From positions 1-6,342 of the forward strand of contig JAJQFK010000137.1 of NCBI GenBank assembly GCA_021201175.1: a DNA stretch of 6,342 nucleotides. The letters run 5' to 3'. The translations under genes and the position numbers were made by a program. Of the stretch, positions 5,849-6,342 are shown piece after piece (the first letter of the stretch is position 1; every line of letters starts with the position of its first letter). The notes beneath the pieces are model-generated. The model was given only the letters and a program-made list of their open reading frames with translations, was not told the DNA's origin and ran no database searches. This DNA comes from Candidatus Gastranaerophilales bacterium (GTDB lineage Bacteria; Cyanobacteriota; Vampirovibrionia; Gastranaerophilales; Gastranaerophilaceae).

Positions 5849-6342
5849 TAAAAATGCTTGTAACTGATATTGACGGAACTATTTATTCTCCGGTATCCGG
5901 AATTAGTGATAATGTTAAAAATTGTATAAAAAAATTAGAGGATAATGGTATTCTTGTTGTTATTGCCACCGGAAGAACCTTTGGAAGTGCTAGACATATT
6001 GCTGATTTAATAGGGATTAAATGTCCTCTGGTATGTTATCAAGGAGGTTTAGTTAATTCTTATGACGGAAAGATTCTTGATGTTAAATATTTAGACCAAA
6101 AAATAGCCCGCGAAATTATTTGCGAATGCAGAAATAGAAATATTCATTTGAATGTTTATGTTGAAGATACTTTATATGTTGAAAACGATGACAATTATAT
6201 AAAAGATTATATCGGGGATAAAGGTATTGATTATTTTAAAGTTAATTCATTTGATGAACTTGATTTTTCAAAATTAACCAAACTTCTTGCAATAAAGTAT
6301 GATAAAAAATTTATTGATGACTTAATAAATGAGTTTAGATTA
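5845..6342 (+). CDS. Cof-type HAD-IIB phosphatase, N-terminal part (cut by right window edge)
   Basis: Haloacid dehalogenase superfamily hydrolase of the Cof/YidA type, which dephosphorylates sugar phosphates, flavin phosphates or similar small metabolites in the cytoplasm; the exact substrate cannot be read from sequence. The 166 residues present run in frame to the last base, about 60% of a usual 260-280-residue protein. Motif I is MLVTDIDGTIYS (4-15), with nucleophile D8 and acid D10. Motif II is VIATGRTFGSA (39-49), with T42. The loop CYQGGLVNSYDGKIL (64-78) leads into the C2B cap, which fills the rest; it has QGG where many relatives have NGA. Motifs III and IV lie beyond the window. The ATG overlaps the Nudix stop as ATGA, so it is probably translated with the upstream ADP-ribose pyrophosphatase, and a shared role in clearing nucleotide or sugar phosphates is inferred. 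Confidence 0.92.
   Translation, partial: MIKMLVTDIDGTIYSPVSGISDNVKNCIKKLEDNGILVVIATGRTFGSARHIADLIGIKCPLVCYQGGLVNSYDGKILDVKYLDQKIAREIICECRNRNIHLNVYVEDTLYVENDDNYIKDYIGDKGIDYFKVNSFDELDFSKLTKLLAIKYDKKFIDDLINEFRL

Noticed and set aside
1..6342. CRISPR arrays, tRNA or rRNA genes, complete insertion sequences
   Set aside because: No regularly spaced direct repeats, cloverleaf-like segments or transposase motifs were found on either strand.

Overview
The window is A+T-rich DNA from a bacterium. It holds seven protein genes, two of them cut by the window edges. A 2-hydroxyacyl-CoA-dehydratase-type activase with both Fe-S cysteines kept points to an anaerobe. Low G+C, the Cys-rich insert in AlaS and a large repeat protein with a C-terminal ADP-ribosyltransferase-like domain would fit a gut lineage such as Gastranaerophilales (non-photosynthetic relatives of Cyanobacteria) or a clostridium. 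That assignment is inference from style, since no marker here settles it.

Left block, minus strand: the N-terminal 357 residues of alanyl-tRNA synthetase (alaS) run off the left edge. Upstream of alaS, on the same strand, is a 683-residue protein made of about a dozen 27-37-residue helical repeats followed by a C-terminal region that I read as a divergent ADP-ribosyltransferase (ART) fold. Next comes a hairpin terminator, then a 62-residue ribbon-helix-helix (CopG-type) DNA-binding protein with no toxin partner in view. About 260 bp upstream of the CopG-type gene start have no gene with a good start. They hold a better-than-random open stretch that may be a gene remnant or a copy of a dispersed element.

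Right block: two divergent operons share a short promoter region at about 5262-5317. Leftward (minus strand), a 242-residue protein of unknown function with a duplicated GFWG motif overlaps by ATGA a BadF/HgdC-type ATPase activase. Rightward (plus strand), an ADP-ribose pyrophosphatase of the Nudix family overlaps by ATGA a Cof-type HAD phosphatase that runs off the right edge. Both divergent lead genes have an exact TATAAT box six bases before the ATG, which predicts leaderless mRNAs from both strands.

The alaS, Nudix and HAD genes are housekeeping. The parts worth a second look are the repeat/ART protein, the activase with its unfamiliar partner, and the symmetric leaderless promoter pair.
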